Shown here: one piece after another, positions 63,224 through 64,000 of the stretch
Position numbering within the stretch: position 1 is the first letter of the stretch
Layout: each line of letters starts with the position of its first letter
Assembly (NCBI GenBank): GCA_015057325.1
Contig: SVEQ01000005.1
Location: 186,001 to 250,000, forward strand
Reading direction: 5' to 3'
DNA: 64,000 bases
From: Lachnospiraceae bacterium
Lineage (GTDB): Bacteria; Bacillota; Clostridia; Lachnospirales; Lachnospiraceae
The notes under the pieces: model-generated
What the model saw: only the letters and a program-made list of their open reading frames with translations
What the model was told of the DNA's origin: nothing
Database searches by the model: none
Made by a program: the position numbers and the translations under genes

Positions 63224-64000
63224 ATGGACAAAGAATTCATAAGCGGAAAATATACATCCGCAACTATCTTTAAGACAAGTAATACCAACAACAATATTGA
63301 TCAGTACGCAATAAGCCAGATTCAAAGATTATGCGATACGGATGTCATGGAGAAAAGCAGAATACGAATCATGCCCGATGTTCATCCGGGAAAAGTCGGA
63401 ACAATCGGCTTTACCGCCACTATAGGAAAAAGAGTTATGCCGCTTCTTCTGGGAATTGATATCGGCTGCGGAATGAGCGTAACACATATCACAAAAGGCA
63501 AAAAAGAGTGGCCAAAACTTGACAGAATTATTAATGAAAACATTCCGTCAGGCTCTAATATCAGGCAAAAACCTCATTCCAAAGCAGATGATTTCGACTT
63601 TTCAGCGCTTTATTGCCTTCCGCACATACAGATAAAAAGAGTACTAAACTCTCTTGGAACTTTGGGTGGCGGCAACCATTTTATCGAAGTAGATATAGAC
63701 GATAATAATGAAATGTATCTCGTCATACATTCAGGCAGTCGTATCTTCGGAAAAGACATCACCGAGCATTACATGAATGCCGGTCAGAAAATCCTTAAAG
63801 CCAACGGAATAGACATTCCCTATGAACTTACATGGATTGAAAATGAATTACTCGATAACTATCTAAATGATATTGCCATAGCTCAACAATATGCCGAGTT
63901 AAACAGACGCATAATCTCTGATGAAATTATTAAAGGAATGAAATGGAAAGCCGATTACTCATGGAGTTGTCCACACAACTATGTATCATTTGACGATGAA
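63224..64000 (+). CDS. rtcB: RtcB-family RNA ligase (5' part, runs off the window)
   Basis: 259 codons visible. Family motifs: IMPDVHPGKVGTIGFTA, LGIDIGCGMSVTH with the metal cysteine, GTLGGGNHFIEVD with nucleotide-contacting Asn and His, and LVIHSGSR. RtcB joins 2',3'-cyclic phosphate and 5'-OH RNA ends via a GTP-dependent histidine-GMP intermediate, repairing cleaved tRNA or rRNA. AAAGGAG precedes the ATG at 63224. Expression is apparently controlled by an attenuator after a translated leader. Confidence 0.9.
   Translation, partial: MDKEFISGKYTSATIFKTSNTNNNIDQYAISQIQRLCDTDVMEKSRIRIMPDVHPGKVGTIGFTATIGKRVMPLLLGIDIGCGMSVTHITKGKKEWPKLDRIINENIPSGSNIRQKPHSKADDFDFSALYCLPHIQIKRVLNSLGTLGGGNHFIEVDIDDNNEMYLVIHSGSRIFGKDITEHYMNAGQKILKANGIDIPYELTWIENELLDNYLNDIAIAQQYAELNRRIISDEIIKGMKWKADYSWSCPHNYVSFDDE

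Overview
The window looks like chromosomal DNA of an anaerobic, low-to-mid G+C Firmicute, most likely a motile member of the Lachnospiraceae. This is inferred from gene content: a split transketolase, high-molecular-weight rubredoxin, SPOCS/LysM protein, a 7TM-GGDEF-EAL family, a chemoreceptor, a FliD-like protein, an F-type ATPase whose c subunit carries a sodium-type ion site, CIRCE control of hsp20, and an L10 leader. No rRNA or tRNA gene and no CRISPR array was seen.

Layout. 0-3 kb: 5' end of rpoB, rplL and rplJ with the L10 leader (all minus). 3-8 kb: FliD-like protein, a hypothetical protein, an EamA transporter, and a membrane EAL phosphodiesterase. 7.8-15 kb: minus-strand chain copA(+copZ)-DHH phosphoesterase-TIR/beta-propeller. 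15-17 kb: chemoreceptor. 17.2-25.9 kb: accessory tract downstream of an rRNA uracil methyltransferase (rlmD). It has three copies of an rlmD 3'-end-like sequence, several broken genes, a transglutaminase-GNAT fusion and an AlwI-type restriction-modification operon with two D12-class adenine methyltransferases. 25.8-30.5 kb: RNA/nucleotide housekeeping genes and CIRCE-controlled hsp20. 30.6-37.4 kb: rhodanese, rubredoxin-flavoprotein, orphan HPt, split transketolase, DegV, MetK, HD-GYP. 37.4-45.5 kb: SPOCS-LysM, RDD, SppA, a two-component system, and a repeat-rich coiled-coil protein. 45.6-53 kb: complete atpIBEFHAGDC operon. 53-60.7 kb: a phosphoribosyltransferase and a c-di-GMP/phosphorelay signalling operon. 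60.7-64 kb: metG, then rtcB behind a leader ORF and attenuator.

How it fits together. Several genes belong to c-di-GMP or phosphorelay signalling: an EAL protein with intact catalytic motifs, an HD-GYP protein, an EAL protein with a partly lost metal site, and a hybrid kinase whose GGDEF and EAL domains are both degenerate. The last two share an operon with a double-receiver regulator; a stand-alone HPt is elsewhere.

The most unusual signals are: (i) two diverged copies of an 86-nt core inside long, unrelated inverted-repeat arms, with compensatory changes pointing to an RNA structure, one of them inside the atp operon; (ii) an accretion site at the 3' end of rlmD; (iii) the copA-DHH-TIR gene chain; (iv) a leader-ORF/terminator arrangement in front of rtcB. 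Positions, motifs and pairings were read by eye; family assignments rest on recognised motifs, not database searches.
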